Shown here: piece by piece, positions 41,008 through 50,183 of the stretch
How positions within the stretch are numbered: the first letter of the stretch is position 1
How the letters are laid out: each line of letters begins with the position of its first letter
NCBI RefSeq assembly: GCF_003459505.1
Contig: NZ_QRWD01000002.1
Coordinates: 62,001 to 126,000, forward strand
Origin: Collinsella sp. AF20-14LB
GTDB lineage: Bacteria; Actinomycetota; Coriobacteriia; Coriobacteriales; Coriobacteriaceae
Direction of reading: 5' to 3'
Length of the DNA: 64,000 nt
Made by a program: the position numbers and the translations under genes
The notes under the pieces: generated by a model
What the model was told of the DNA's origin: nothing
What the model saw: only the letters and a program-made list of their open reading frames with translations
The model's database searches: none

Positions 41008-43158
41008 ATGGCATCCAAATACTCCATGAACGACCGTCCCAGCTGGCCGCGCCGCGCCATCGTTACCGCCGGCGAGCCCTACGGCAACAAGGGTCTGCAC
41101 TTTGGCCACGTCGGCGGCGTCTTTGTCCCGGCCGACTTCTTCGCCCGCTTCCTGCGCGACCGCCTGGGCCGCGAAAACGTCATCTTCACCTCGGGCACCG
41201 ACTGCTACGGTTCGCCCATCATGGAGAGCTACCGCAAGCTCAAGGAGAACGAGGGCTACGACAAGTCCATCGGCGAGTATGTCGAGTCCAATCACTCCCG
41301 CCAGGCCGCGACCCTCAACAACTACAACATCAGCTGCGACATCTACGGCGGCTCGGGCCTTGAGCCGGCGGCCCAGATCCACAACGAGGTGACTGCCGAG
41401 ATTATCGAGCGCCTGCACGAGCAGGGCACCATCTCCAAGCGCTCCACGCTGCAGTTCTACGATGCCAAGGCCGGCACGTTCCTCAACGGCCGCCAGGTCA
41501 TCGGCCGCTGCCCCATCCAGGGCTGCAAGTCCGAGAAGGCTTATGCCGACGAGTGCGATCTGGGCCACCAGTTTGAGCCCGAGGAGCTCATCGCGCCCAA
41601 GAGCCAGCTCACCGGCGAGGTGCCCGAGCTGCGCCCGGTCGACAATCTCTACTTTGACCTGCCGGCCTACCTCGACTTTATGAAGACCTACACCGCCAAG
41701 CTCGCCCAGAACCCGCAGGTTCGCTCCGTGGTCTCCAAGACCATGGAGGAGTGGCTGCTGCCGGCTCAGCTCTACATCCAGAACAAGTTCCGCGAGGCCT
41801 TCGATGCCGTCGAGGACCAGCTCCCCGAGCACACCGTGCTGGAGCCCGAGGGCAACAAGAGCAGCTTTACCGTCACCTTCCCCAGCTGGAAGGAGCGCGA
41901 CGACGCCCACGCGGTGCTCGCCAACGGTGGCGTGCGCTTCCGCAGCGGCAAGGCGCTCGTGCCCTTCCGCATCACCGGCAACATCGACTGGGGCGTTCCG
42001 GTGCCCGAGGTCGATGGCGTCTCCGACGTCACCTGCTGGTGCTGGCCCGAGAGCCTGTGGGCGCCCATCAGCTATACGCGTACCGTGCTCGCGCGCGATG
42101 CCAAGGCCGCCGGCGTGACCGAGGGCGTCGCCGCCCAGGATGCCGCCCTCATGGGCGAGCCCGCCGCCGACTCCACGCAGGTGCCCGCACCCACCTACCA
42201 GCACAGCTCGCTCGACTGGCGCGACTGGTGGTGCTCTGACGACGCTCAGATTTACCAGTTCATCGGTCAGGACAACATCTATTTCTACTGCATCGCGCAG
42301 ACCGCCATGTGGGAGGCCCTGGGCTGGGACCTCACGCAGAGCACCGTCAGCGCCTGCTACCACCTGCTCTACATGGGCAAAAAGGCCAGCTCGTCCTCGC
42401 AGACGCCTCCCCCGCCGGCAGACGACCTGCTCAACCACTACACCTGCGAGCAGATGCGCGCGCACTGGCTGTCGCTCGGCCTGTCCGAGAAGCCGGTAAG
42501 CTTTAGCCCCAAGGCATACGACACGCGTGTGACCGGCAAGGACAAGGACGGCAACGAGGTACGCGCCTGCGACGACAAGCGCGTTATCGACCCAGCCCTT
42601 AAGGAGAGCGCCCTTTTGACCGGCGTGTTCAACCGTCTGGCCCGCAGCTGCTTCTACGGCGTCGCCGTCAAGGAAGGCGACGAGAGCCCCTACCGCAACG
42701 GCTGCATCCCCGCCGGTGCAGCTTCTGACACCGTGGTCGAGGCCGCCGAGCAGGCAGCCCTCGCCTTTGAGCAGGCCATGTACAAGTTCGAGACGCACCG
42801 CGCGCTCGCCGTGTGCGACGACTACCTGCGCGCCGCCAACAAGCGCTGGAGCGACGCTTCCAAGGCCGCCAACAAGCTCGAAGGCAAGCCAGCAAACGCC
42901 GCGATGACGCAGGCCCTTGTCGACGCCTTTACCGAGCTGCGCGTGGCGACCGTCCTGATGCACGGTATTGTGCCGGCCGGCTGCGAGCTCATCTGCGAGT
43001 ACTTCGACATCGACCCGGTCGCCTTCTTTAGCTGGGATAACATCTTCGCCTCCACGGATGAGTTTGTGGAGAGCCTGGGCGAGAAGCCCGGCGAGCACCG
43101 CGTAAAGCCGCTACCCCCGCGCTTCGACTTCTTTAGCAAGCACGAGAGCCAGTACTAA
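41008..43158 (+). CDS. Divergent methionyl-tRNA synthetase-like class I enzyme
   Basis: 716 residues from ATG at 41008 after AAGGAG. The nucleotide-binding HIGH motif is HFGH at 31-34 in GLHFGHVGGVFVPADFFARF, close to MetRS (PLHLGHL...ADIFARY), and SGTDCYGSPI matches the GTDEHG block. A zinc-knuckle-like CPIQGC...C-x-LGH follows. The second signature KMSKS is degenerate: near residue 457 the sequence is MGKKASSSSQ, followed by four prolines. The C-terminal helical domain is present. It may be a lineage-specific MetRS or a repurposed relative. Confidence 0.8.
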   Translation: MASKYSMNDRPSWPRRAIVTAGEPYGNKGLHFGHVGGVFVPADFFARFLRDRLGRENVIFTSGTDCYGSPIMESYRKLKENEGYDKSIGEYVESNHSRQAATLNNYNISCDIYGGSGLEPAAQIHNEVTAEIIERLHEQGTISKRSTLQFYDAKAGTFLNGRQVIGRCPIQGCKSEKAYADECDLGHQFEPEELIAPKSQLTGEVPELRPVDNLYFDLPAYLDFMKTYTAKLAQNPQVRSVVSKTMEEWLLPAQLYIQNKFREAFDAVEDQLPEHTVLEPEGNKSSFTVTFPSWKERDDAHAVLANGGVRFRSGKALVPFRITGNIDWGVPVPEVDGVSDVTCWCWPESLWAPISYTRTVLARDAKAAGVTEGVAAQDAALMGEPAADSTQVPAPTYQHSSLDWRDWWCSDDAQIYQFIGQDNIYFYCIAQTAMWEALGWDLTQSTVSACYHLLYMGKKASSSSQTPPPPADDLLNHYTCEQMRAHWLSLGLSEKPVSFSPKAYDTRVTGKDKDGNEVRACDDKRVIDPALKESALLTGVFNRLARSCFYGVAVKEGDESPYRNGCIPAGAASDTVVEAAEQAALAFEQAMYKFETHRALAVCDDYLRAANKRWSDASKAANKLEGKPANAAMTQALVDAFTELRVATVLMHGIVPAGCELICEYFDIDPVAFFSWDNIFASTDEFVESLGEKPGEHRVKPLPPRFDFFSKHESQY

Positions 43159-43195
43159 AACACTCGACATGTAATGGAATGGGAAGGAAAGACGG

Positions 43196-44299
43196 ATGTC
43201 CAAGCCGCGTCGTCGTAAGCAGAAAAAGCAGGTCAAGGCCGAGCTCAAGCTCAGGCAGTTTGCCGCCACCGAGCTTTCCGACCAGCTTGCCGCCCTTCCC
43301 TGCGCCGCCGATCTGCCGCGCTTTATAGTCGACACGGTCGCCGGCGCCTATGCGCCCGCCGAGGCCGAGCTCATGATCAAGGGCTTCGGCGCCGCGGTCA
43401 CACGCCCGGTCACGCTGCGCGCCAACACGCTCAAGGCGACCGCCGAGGACATCGCCGCCGCGCTCGACGCAGCCGGCATCGCCCACCAAACCGTCGCCTG
43501 GTACCCGGACGCTTTCATCCTGCCCGAGGCCCAGGTTTCCGACCTGTGGGACCTCGACATCTACCGCGACGGCAAGATCTACTTGCAAAGTCTGTCGTCC
43601 ATGATGCCGCCGTTGGTCTTGGGCGCCCAGGCCGGCGAGGACATCCTGGACATGTGCGCGGCCCCCGGCGGCAAGACGACGCAGATCGCCGCCCTCACGC
43701 AGGGGCAGGCGCACCTTACCGCCTGCGAGATGAGCATTCCCCGCGCCGAGAAGCTCGAAGCCAACCTCCACCGCCAAGGCGCAAAAAACGTGCCCGTCAT
43801 GCGCATCGACGCACGCGAGCTCGACGAGTTCTTCCGCTTTGACCGTATCCTGCTCGACGCTCCCTGCACCGGCACGGGCACCGTCGTCAGCGGCAACGAG
43901 AAGAGCCTGCGCGGCCTCACCGAGCAGTTGCTGAGCAAGTGCGCCCGCTCGCAGCGAGCACTTCTGGACCGCGCCATGGGAGCCCTCAAACCGGGCGGCA
44001 CGCTCGTCTATTCGACTTGTTCGATCTTGCCGCAGGAAAACGAGGACGCCCTGCAAGAGGCCCTCGACAAGCATATGGACTGCGAGCTCATCCCCCTCGA
44101 CGGCACGCCAAGCGAAAGTGAGGCACGCCGCGCCCAGGAAGCTGGCGAGAAGCCGCGCATCGAGTCCAACGCCCTGACCGAGGCCATTGCCGCGGGTCAG
44201 GTATCGGCCATCGCCAACGGCCTGCCCGGCACGCTCACCATTCCGCCCAGCCGCGAATTTGAGGGCTTCTACATTGCCCTGATCCGAAAACGCAGCTAG
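43196..44299 (+). CDS. RsmB/RsmF-like rRNA cytosine-5 methyltransferase
   Basis: 367 residues. It methylates cytosine-5 of rRNA using AdoMet. The AdoMet-binding block is LDMCAAPGGKTTQIAAL; the two catalytic cysteines are in LLDAPCTGTGTV and VYSTCSILPQEN. A lysine-rich start (PRRRKQKKQVK) and N-terminal helical RNA-binding region precede it. Only a short C-terminal tail follows, so the RsmF PUA-like extension is small or missing. It follows the MetRS-like gene by 37 bases. Confidence 0.92.
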   Translation: MSKPRRRKQKKQVKAELKLRQFAATELSDQLAALPCAADLPRFIVDTVAGAYAPAEAELMIKGFGAAVTRPVTLRANTLKATAEDIAAALDAAGIAHQTVAWYPDAFILPEAQVSDLWDLDIYRDGKIYLQSLSSMMPPLVLGAQAGEDILDMCAAPGGKTTQIAALTQGQAHLTACEMSIPRAEKLEANLHRQGAKNVPVMRIDARELDEFFRFDRILLDAPCTGTGTVVSGNEKSLRGLTEQLLSKCARSQRALLDRAMGALKPGGTLVYSTCSILPQENEDALQEALDKHMDCELIPLDGTPSESEARRAQEAGEKPRIESNALTEAIAAGQVSAIANGLPGTLTIPPSREFEGFYIALIRKRS

Positions 44300-44323
44300 C
44301 GTACGGATCCAAAACTCAACAAG

Positions 44324-44494
44324 CTATCTCCGTGCGCGTTTGTCCTGCTGGTCGCGATGCTGTTTAAGCATCGCGCGCTCCTTGCGTTCGGCCCTTTTGC
44401 CCTTAATGGCCGTGACCACAAAGTAGATGACCGCGGCGGCAACGATTGCGCCCACGCATAGGCCAATCGAGCCCAACATTGCCGAAAATTCCAT
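44324..44494 (-). CDS. Small single-span membrane protein
   Basis: 56 residues, below many gene-calling cut-offs. The ATG at 44494 is preceded by GAGAGGTGA, a good ribosome site. The sequence starts MEFSAMLGSIGLCVGAIVAA, giving one membrane helix (about 5-28), followed by a strongly basic tail with KGKRAERKERAMLKQHRDQQ. This layout (short N-terminus, helix, basic cytosolic tail) is common in small bacterial membrane proteins. No family is recognised. It is convergent with the rRNA methyltransferase gene. Confidence 0.7.
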   Translation of the reverse strand: MEFSAMLGSIGLCVGAIVAAAVIYFVVTAIKGKRAERKERAMLKQHRDQQDKRARR

Positions 44495-44684
44495 ACCGCG
44501 TCACCTCTCTTTTAAACGGGACTTTCAAGATAGCACCTCGATCCCCGCCACCACAGCTCCTTCACGTTCGCCGCCCTTCGGTCTAACGGAGGACGCGGCG
44601 GGGAAAAATCAACTCGTCAAACGATTTAGCAAGCACAACGCTGCCGGCACCCTGCCGGCCGTCATCACATAGAATCGAGCCTCC

Positions 44685-45776
44685 ATGGATACCCTCAACG
44701 ATCTAAATGAGCGCGTCGACGCCTTCGTCGGCACCAGCTCCTTCGACACGCCTGCCGCGGCAAACGACCAAGCCCCCATCGATGTGCCCGCCGAGGTTCA
44801 CGAGGACATTGTCGCCTCGATCGATTTCTCCGAGGTCGAGCTCGCAGACGAGTTCACCGAACCCCAGGTAGCCGTGACCCCCAACGGACTGCTTCCCATG
44901 GAGCCGCTGCCCATCGACGGGCGCCTGCGCAAGGCGGCCCTTCGCATGCCTGACGAGATTGAGGAGGCCAGCGGCTTCACGCTCTTCGGCCGTCGTATCA
45001 AATCGCTCATCTACACCACCGACGTCGCGGTCATCCGCAACTCCAATGCCGATGCCGTCTTTGCCGTTTACCCCTTCACGCCGCAGCCGGCCATTACGCA
45101 GGCGCTGCTGACCGTCGCCGAGTGCCCGGTCTTCGTAGGCGTGGGCGGTGGCACCACCACCGGTAAGCGCTCCGTGCAGATGGCAGCCGTCTCCGAGATG
45201 CAGGGCGCGGCGGGATGCGTGGTCAACTCCCCCGCCACCGCCGAGATGGTCGAGCACATCACCAACATCGCCGACATCCCCGTCATCGCCACGGTCGTTC
45301 GTTGCGACGACGATGCTCACGCCAAAGTGCGCGCCGGCGCCAAGATCCTCAACATCGCCGCCGGCAAGAACACGCCGCAGGTCCTGCGTGAACTGCGCGA
45401 GCACTATCCCAACCTGCCGCTCATCGCGCCGGGCGGCAAGACGCCCGAGAGCATCCGTGAAACCATCGCCGCCGGAGCCAACGCCATCATCTGGACGCCG
45501 CCTTCGGCACAGCAGCTACAGACCGACATGATGCAGCGTTATCGCAAGATGAAGGAAGACGCCACACCTGTCATCTCGCGCGACGATGTACCCATTATCG
45601 ACCAGGTCGCCGCCGCCGAGGTCAGCCAGGTCGAGAACATGAATCCCGATGTGCCGATTCCCGACGAAGTCATCGAGCGCGTCGCTTCGATCCACGAGCG
45701 CGTCGAGGAGCATCGCGCCAACCGCGGCCTCAAGCCGTCACTGCACGGCTTCTTCTTCCGCGGAAAGAAACGCTAG
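44685..45776 (+). CDS. Putative TIM-barrel-like protein of unknown function
   Basis: 363 residues. After an acidic 90-residue N-terminus, residues 100-290 alternate strands and helices as in a beta/alpha barrel: VFVGVGGGTTTGKRS, CVVNSPATAEMV, IPVIATVV, AKILNIAAGKNTPQV, PLIAPGGKTPESI and ANAIIWTPPS. The strand-end glycines suggest a phosphate-binding site as in KDPG-aldolase-type barrels. The C-terminus is helical and basic. I cannot name a reaction. It ends at a clear terminator. Confidence 0.7.
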   Translation: MDTLNDLNERVDAFVGTSSFDTPAAANDQAPIDVPAEVHEDIVASIDFSEVELADEFTEPQVAVTPNGLLPMEPLPIDGRLRKAALRMPDEIEEASGFTLFGRRIKSLIYTTDVAVIRNSNADAVFAVYPFTPQPAITQALLTVAECPVFVGVGGGTTTGKRSVQMAAVSEMQGAAGCVVNSPATAEMVEHITNIADIPVIATVVRCDDDAHAKVRAGAKILNIAAGKNTPQVLRELREHYPNLPLIAPGGKTPESIRETIAAGANAIIWTPPSAQQLQTDMMQRYRKMKEDATPVISRDDVPIIDQVAAAEVSQVENMNPDVPIPDEVIERVASIHERVEEHRANRGLKPSLHGFFFRGKKR

Positions 45777-45787
45777 CAAAACATCTT

Positions 45788-45823
45788 GGCCCGCCCCACA
45801 AACGTGAGGCGGGCCGTTTTCGT
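45788..45823 (+). terminator. Terminator after the TIM-barrel-like gene
   Basis: GGCCCGCC at 45788-45795 pairs with GGCGGGCC at 45808-45815, then GTTTTCGTTT. Confidence 0.85.
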
Positions 45824-45856
45824 TTGAGCAATCATGCAGCGATGTGATGGGGCAAA

Positions 45857-46747
45857 TTAATCCACGCGCTTGTCGCCCATAAAGAAGAGCGCCACCGTGC
45901 CAGGTCCGGTATGCGAGCCAATCAGAGTACCGATGTTATTGATCTCAATCTTGCCTTTAAGCTGCGGAATCTGTTCCTCGATCAGCGCCGCAACTGCCTC
46001 GGCATCCTCGCGGCACGCCGAGTGCGACATGACGCACTTACCCGAATAATCCGCACCGTCCTGCACGTGTGCCATCATGGTCTTAGCCATCTCGGAAATC
46101 GCGCGCTTCTTAGTGCGAATCTTCTCACGTGGCGACAGCCCACCTTCGCAATCGACCGTCATAAGCGGGCAAATCTTAAGCGCCGTGCCGATGATCGCGC
46201 TCGCGGCCGAAATGCGACCGCCGCGCAGGTAGCTCGACAGATCGGTCGAGAAGAACCAGTGGTGCAGGTTGAGCTTGTGCTCCTCGATCCAAGCGGCCGT
46301 CTCGTCGAGTGACGCCCCGCTATCGCGCACGTCGGCGGCATATTCCAGCAACAGGCCAAAGCCCGAAGACGCCGCCAACGAATCGATGACGCGCACCTTG
46401 CCGCCCTGAGGATAGCGATCCGCGAGCATCTGTGCCGCAACGCAGGCCGATCCATACGTGCCCGAAATACCCGACGACAACGTCAGGTGCAGCACGTCTT
46501 TACCCTCGGCAACAAACGGCTCCCAAAACTCCTCGTACTCACCCACGCTCACCTGAGACGTCTTGGGCATGGCGCCCGCGGCAATCTGGGCAAAAAACTC
46601 GTCCGGCGTAATCGACTGATACAGATCGTCCGTATAGACAACATCGTCGATCTCGTAATGAAAACACACGACAGGGATATTGCGCGACGCAAAGAACTCA
46701 CGGGTTCGATCGGCGGCGGATTCACAGGTCAGGACAAAATCACTCAT
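45857..46747 (-). CDS. DegV family fatty-acid-binding protein (second copy)
   Basis: 296 residues. DegV blocks: TCESAADRTREFFASRNIPV, KTSQVSVGEYEEF, LTLSSGISGTYGSA, and the ligand loop RVIDSLAASSGFG, with LRGGRISAAS deeper in. The first aspartate of the usual DSTSD is replaced (TCESAAD), so ligand contacts may differ from those of the copy at 31.6 kb. It is divergent from fbp and has a TTGCTGTGC inverted repeat in its leader. Confidence 0.9.
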   Translation of the reverse strand: MSDFVLTCESAADRTREFFASRNIPVVCFHYEIDDVVYTDDLYQSITPDEFFAQIAAGAMPKTSQVSVGEYEEFWEPFVAEGKDVLHLTLSSGISGTYGSACVAAQMLADRYPQGGKVRVIDSLAASSGFGLLLEYAADVRDSGASLDETAAWIEEHKLNLHHWFFSTDLSSYLRGGRISAASAIIGTALKICPLMTVDCEGGLSPREKIRTKKRAISEMAKTMMAHVQDGADYSGKCVMSHSACREDAEAVAALIEEQIPQLKGKIEINNIGTLIGSHTGPGTVALFFMGDKRVD

Positions 46748-46764
46748 ATGAGGCTCCTTAAGTA

Positions 46765-46790
46765 TTGCTGTGCAAATTATCGCACAGCAA
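46765..46790. promoter_or_regulatory. Palindrome in the degV leader
   Basis: TTGCTGTGC at 46765-46773 is perfectly repeated in reverse at 46782-46790, 18 bases before the DegV start. It could be an operator or a leader hairpin. Confidence 0.5.
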
Positions 46791-46817
46791 GCCTAAATAC
46801 GATACAAATGTCCACTA

Positions 46818-47047
46818 TTTACCAATGCGAACCATTTGTATTGATTATCTTTATCATGAACATCCCCATCCCCGCCATGGGCCAACATGGGCAAAATCAC
46901 CCGCTTTGCCTCCACTCAACCGCCATATCTACCTCAACTAAATCGATTTACCAAACCGTTCAGCCGACAATTCAGCCGCCGGCGCAAAATCGAAACAAAG
47001 CCGGCGCATACTGGTAAACGCTTGACACTGTTTTATCAGTTTTACCA
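46818..47047. promoter_or_regulatory. Four TTTACCA/TGGTAAA motifs between degV and fbp
   Basis: TTTACCA occurs at 46818-46824, 46947-46953 and 47041-47047, and its reverse TGGTAAA at 47012-47018. The last two face each other around TTGACA (47022-47027), the likely -35 box of fbp. The spacing suggests binding sites for one regulator. Otherwise this 320-bp spacer shows no gene. Confidence 0.45.
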
Positions 47048-47067
47048 ACCATATCGGAAGGTGTTTC

Positions 47068-48984
47068 ATGGTCGCATTCGATCGCAATCCGCAAGACTTC
47101 AAGTATCTGCGCCTGCTGTCGAGACAGTTTCCCACCGAGCAATCCGCGTTTACCGAGATCATCAATCTCTCGGCCATCCTCAACCTGCCCAAGGGCACCG
47201 AGCACTTTATGAGCGACCTGCATGGCGAATACGAAGCCTTCATGCACATCCTCAACAACTGCTCGGGCGTCGTACGCGAGCATGTCGACGAGATCTTTGG
47301 CGACATGCTCACCTTTTATGAAAAGGGCGAGCTGTGCACGCTCATCTACTACCCGCGCGAGAAGATCGAGCTGGTCCGCAGCCAGCACGAGGACTCACCT
47401 ACCTGGTATAAAACCATGCTCGACCAGCTTATTGTGGTTGCCCGCTCGCTTTCGAGCCGCTATACCCGCTCCAAGGTGCGTAAGGCCATCCCGCGCGATT
47501 ACGCCTACATCATCGACGAGCTGCTGCACACGCATCCGGACGAGAACAACTATCGCGTGCGCTATCACGAGCGCATCGTGGAGTCCATTCTGGAGACCGC
47601 CAGCGCCGACGACTTTATCGAGTCGCTTGCCTCGCTCATCAAGCGCCTGGCCGTCGACCACCTGCACCTGGTGGGCGACATCTTCGACCGCGGCGGCGGC
47701 GCGGCCAAGATTATGGACCGCCTGCTCACCTACCATTCGCTCGACATCCAGTGGGGCAATCACGACCTGCTGTGGATGGGCGCCGCTGCCGGCGAGCCCG
47801 CCTGCATCGCCACGGTGCTGCGCAACAACCTGCGCTACGACAACTACGAGATTCTCGAAAACGACTATGGCATCTCGCTGCGCGAGCTTGTCGCCTTCGC
47901 CGACGCCGCCTATATCGCCGGCGAGCCCATCAGCCCGCTGATCAAAGCCATCAACGTCCTGCTCTTTAAGCTCGAGGGCCAGATTATCCAGCGTCACCCG
48001 GAGTTCGACATGGCCGACCGCCTGCTGCTCGACAAGGTCGATCACGACGCCGGCACGGTCACCCTCGCCGACGGCAGCGTATGGCCGCTCACGACCAACG
48101 ACTTCCCCACCGTCGATCCGACGGACCCCTACACGCTCACACCCGAGGAGCAGCACATCATCGACAAGCTCGTGTCCGAGTTTGTCACCGCCGATCACCT
48201 ACATCGCCACATCGATTTCCTCTATACCCACGGCTCCATGTATAAGGTCGCCAACGGCAACCTGCTGTTCCATGGCTGCGTGCCGCTCAACGAGGATGGT
48301 ACCTTTAGCAGCATGAACTGCCTGGGCACCTGGCACGCAGGCCGCGATTATCTCGATTTTTGCGACCGCATCGCCCGCCGCGCCTGGCGCGTGGGCGACC
48401 GCGACGCCCTCGACTGGATGTGGTACCTGTGGATCGGCTTTAACTCACCCGCCAGCGGACGCCTGGTGCGTACCTTTGAGCGCGCCTATATCGCCGATAA
48501 GAGCACCTGGGTCGAGCCGATGGACCCGTACTTTACGCTAACCAAGTCGCCCTCGGTCTGCGACGACATCATGCGCGAGTTCGGCGTTGCCCCCATGGCA
48601 TGTTCGCCGACCGGTCACATCATCAATGGCCATACGCCCGTCAAGACTACCAAGGGCGAGCAGCCCATCCGCGCCAACGGCAAGCTGCTGGTCATCGATG
48701 GCGGTTTCTGCCGCGCCTACCACCCCAAGACGGGCATCGCCGGCTACACGCTCATCTCGAGCTCGCGCGGATGCCGCCTCAAGTCGCACCAGGCCTTTAC
48801 CACCGTTGCCGAGGCGCTCACCCGCAACATCGACATCGAAAGCGAGACCAACCGCTTTGATGAGGCCGACCGGCGCCGCATGGTGAGCGACACCGATACC
48901 GGCGTCAAGATTCGCAGCCAGATCCAGGACCTACGCCAACTGCTCGATGCATATAGAAACGGTGCTATCGAGGAGCGCGTCTAG
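47068..48984 (+). CDS. fbp: Fructose-1,6-bisphosphatase, class III
   Basis: 638 residues, the usual length for this large class (YydE type), unrelated to class I enzymes. It makes fructose-6-phosphate in gluconeogenesis. It has the calcineurin-type metal motifs: FMSDLHGEYEAF, LVGDIFDRGGGA, IQWGNHDLLWMG, and the late INGHTPVKTTKGE. RLLSRQFPTEQSAFTEIINL at the start is diagnostic. It is preceded by a spacer with repeated TTTACCA motifs and followed after 78 bases by the first GtrA gene. Confidence 0.96.
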   Translation: MVAFDRNPQDFKYLRLLSRQFPTEQSAFTEIINLSAILNLPKGTEHFMSDLHGEYEAFMHILNNCSGVVREHVDEIFGDMLTFYEKGELCTLIYYPREKIELVRSQHEDSPTWYKTMLDQLIVVARSLSSRYTRSKVRKAIPRDYAYIIDELLHTHPDENNYRVRYHERIVESILETASADDFIESLASLIKRLAVDHLHLVGDIFDRGGGAAKIMDRLLTYHSLDIQWGNHDLLWMGAAAGEPACIATVLRNNLRYDNYEILENDYGISLRELVAFADAAYIAGEPISPLIKAINVLLFKLEGQIIQRHPEFDMADRLLLDKVDHDAGTVTLADGSVWPLTTNDFPTVDPTDPYTLTPEEQHIIDKLVSEFVTADHLHRHIDFLYTHGSMYKVANGNLLFHGCVPLNEDGTFSSMNCLGTWHAGRDYLDFCDRIARRAWRVGDRDALDWMWYLWIGFNSPASGRLVRTFERAYIADKSTWVEPMDPYFTLTKSPSVCDDIMREFGVAPMACSPTGHIINGHTPVKTTKGEQPIRANGKLLVIDGGFCRAYHPKTGIAGYTLISSSRGCRLKSHQAFTTVAEALTRNIDIESETNRFDEADRRRMVSDTDTGVKIRSQIQDLRQLLDAYRNGAIEERV

Positions 48985-49062
48985 CTCCACCCGTGGGGAT
49001 TGGCTAAACTTGCTGAGTTCATCATCCCCGCGGCGCCCCGGCGCAATCCTAAGGCAGGTACC

Positions 49063-49458
49063 ATGCAAAAGCTCCTTGCGCAGATCATGAAGTTTGGCGT
49101 CGTCGGCGTCGTCGCCACGGTCATCGACTTTGGCATCATGAATCTGCTCCACTACGGTCTGGGCCTTAACATCCTGATCGCCAACACCAGCGGCTTTATC
49201 GTCTCGCTCATCTTTAACTACGTCGCGAGCATGAAGTACGTGTTTGCACACAAGGAGGGCATGAGTCGCCGCCGCGAGTTCATTATCTTTGTCGTGCTGT
49301 CCGTGATCGGCTTGGCGCTCAACGACGGTATCGTGCTGGCGCTCAACGCCGGTCTGGGGCTCGAGGCCAATATCGCCAAGATTTGCGCCACCGCACTGGT
49401 CATGGTCTACAACTTTGTGACCCGAAAGATCTTCCTGGAGGGCGAGGAGACCAAATAG
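49063..49458 (+). CDS. GtrA-family membrane protein (first copy)
   Basis: 131 residues from ATG at 49063 (MQKLLAQIMKFG); an earlier in-frame start adds a polar extension of about 21 residues. Four membrane helices, with FGVVGVVATVIDFGIMNLL and the NYVASMKYVF and YNFVTRKIFLEG blocks of the GtrA family. GtrA-like proteins move lipid-linked sugars across the membrane for cell-surface glycans. The second copy follows, 38% or so alike by eye over SMKYVF, EGMSR+RE and the C-terminal RK/RR-FLEG ending. Confidence 0.88.
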   Translation: MQKLLAQIMKFGVVGVVATVIDFGIMNLLHYGLGLNILIANTSGFIVSLIFNYVASMKYVFAHKEGMSRRREFIIFVVLSVIGLALNDGIVLALNAGLGLEANIAKICATALVMVYNFVTRKIFLEGEETK

Positions 49459-49481
49459 CTCGGCCTCCTCGTTGCACTACG

Positions 49482-49525
49482 GGGCCCACGAACGACGTGC
49501 GTCGAGCGCTGCGTTGTTCGTGGGC
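49482..49525 (+). terminator. Hairpin between the two GtrA genes
   Basis: GGCCCACGAAC at 49482-49492 pairs with GTTCGTGGGCC at 49515-49525. The run after it (TTGCTCGTTT) is only partly T-rich, so termination may be incomplete. Confidence 0.55.
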
Positions 49526-49677
49526 CTTGCTCGTTTACGGGCAAATTTGGCACGTTTGCGGATTGTCTCTTGCAAATTTGGCGAGTTCGTATAGTTCTTG
49601 GCAAAGACCTTACGTTTCCCATGCAAAAGCTCTAAAGTATCCTCTGCTCGATTCGTCAACGCATTGGATGTGATTAC

Positions 49678-50085
49678 GTGCGCAAGGCACTGGCACAACC
49701 TCATACTAAGCAATTCCTCAAGTTCGCTGTCGTGGGCCTTATCTCCTTTGGCATCGACTGGGGCATGCTGATTGCGCTCGTCGAGCTGTTCCATCTCGAC
49801 TTTTTGATGAGCACCACAGTCTCGTTTACCACCTCCGTCGTAGTTAACTACTGGCTCAGCATGAAGTACGTGTTCGACCATCGCGAGGGCATGAGCCGCA
49901 AGCGCGAGTTTACGATCTTCACCATCCTGTCGGTAATTGGTCTGGGTCTCAACGACCTGTACATGTTTGTGGGCGTCACGTTTTTGAGCATCGGCTACCA
50001 GGCCATGAAGGCAATCGCAACGTTCTTGGTCACCTGGTACAACTACTTTAGCCGTCGCTTATTCCTCGAGGGCGCGCAGTCGTAG
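49678..50085 (+). CDS. GtrA-family membrane protein (second copy)
   Basis: 135 residues from a GTG at 49678; the ribosome site is weak. Four membrane helices and the GtrA blocks LKFAVVGLISFGIDWGML, NYWLSMKYVFDHREGMSRKREF and YNYFSRRLFLEG. It is a paralogue of the gene 219 bases upstream. No glycosyltransferase gene is nearby to show which sugar carrier is used. A strong terminator follows. Confidence 0.87.
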   Translation: MRKALAQPHTKQFLKFAVVGLISFGIDWGMLIALVELFHLDFLMSTTVSFTTSVVVNYWLSMKYVFDHREGMSRKREFTIFTILSVIGLGLNDLYMFVGVTFLSIGYQAMKAIATFLVTWYNYFSRRLFLEGAQS

Positions 50086-50110
50086 ACGGCCCAACATAAT
50101 CTCGCTTCGC

Positions 50111-50147
50111 AGCCGGTTGGAATTCACGTTCCAACCGGCTTTTTGTT
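50111..50147 (+). terminator. Terminator after the second GtrA gene
   Basis: AGCCGGTTGGAA at 50111-50122 pairs perfectly with 50129-50140, then TTTTGTTT. Confidence 0.92.
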
Positions 50148-50183
50148 TGCCGAGAGACCCGGCGACCCAGTCCTCTACGCATG

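Noticed and set aside
40867..43098. A 743-codon open frame on the minus strand
   Set aside because: It lies opposite the MetRS-like gene. Its Leu/Val/Gly/Asp-rich, motif-free product is the usual mirror of a GC-rich gene.
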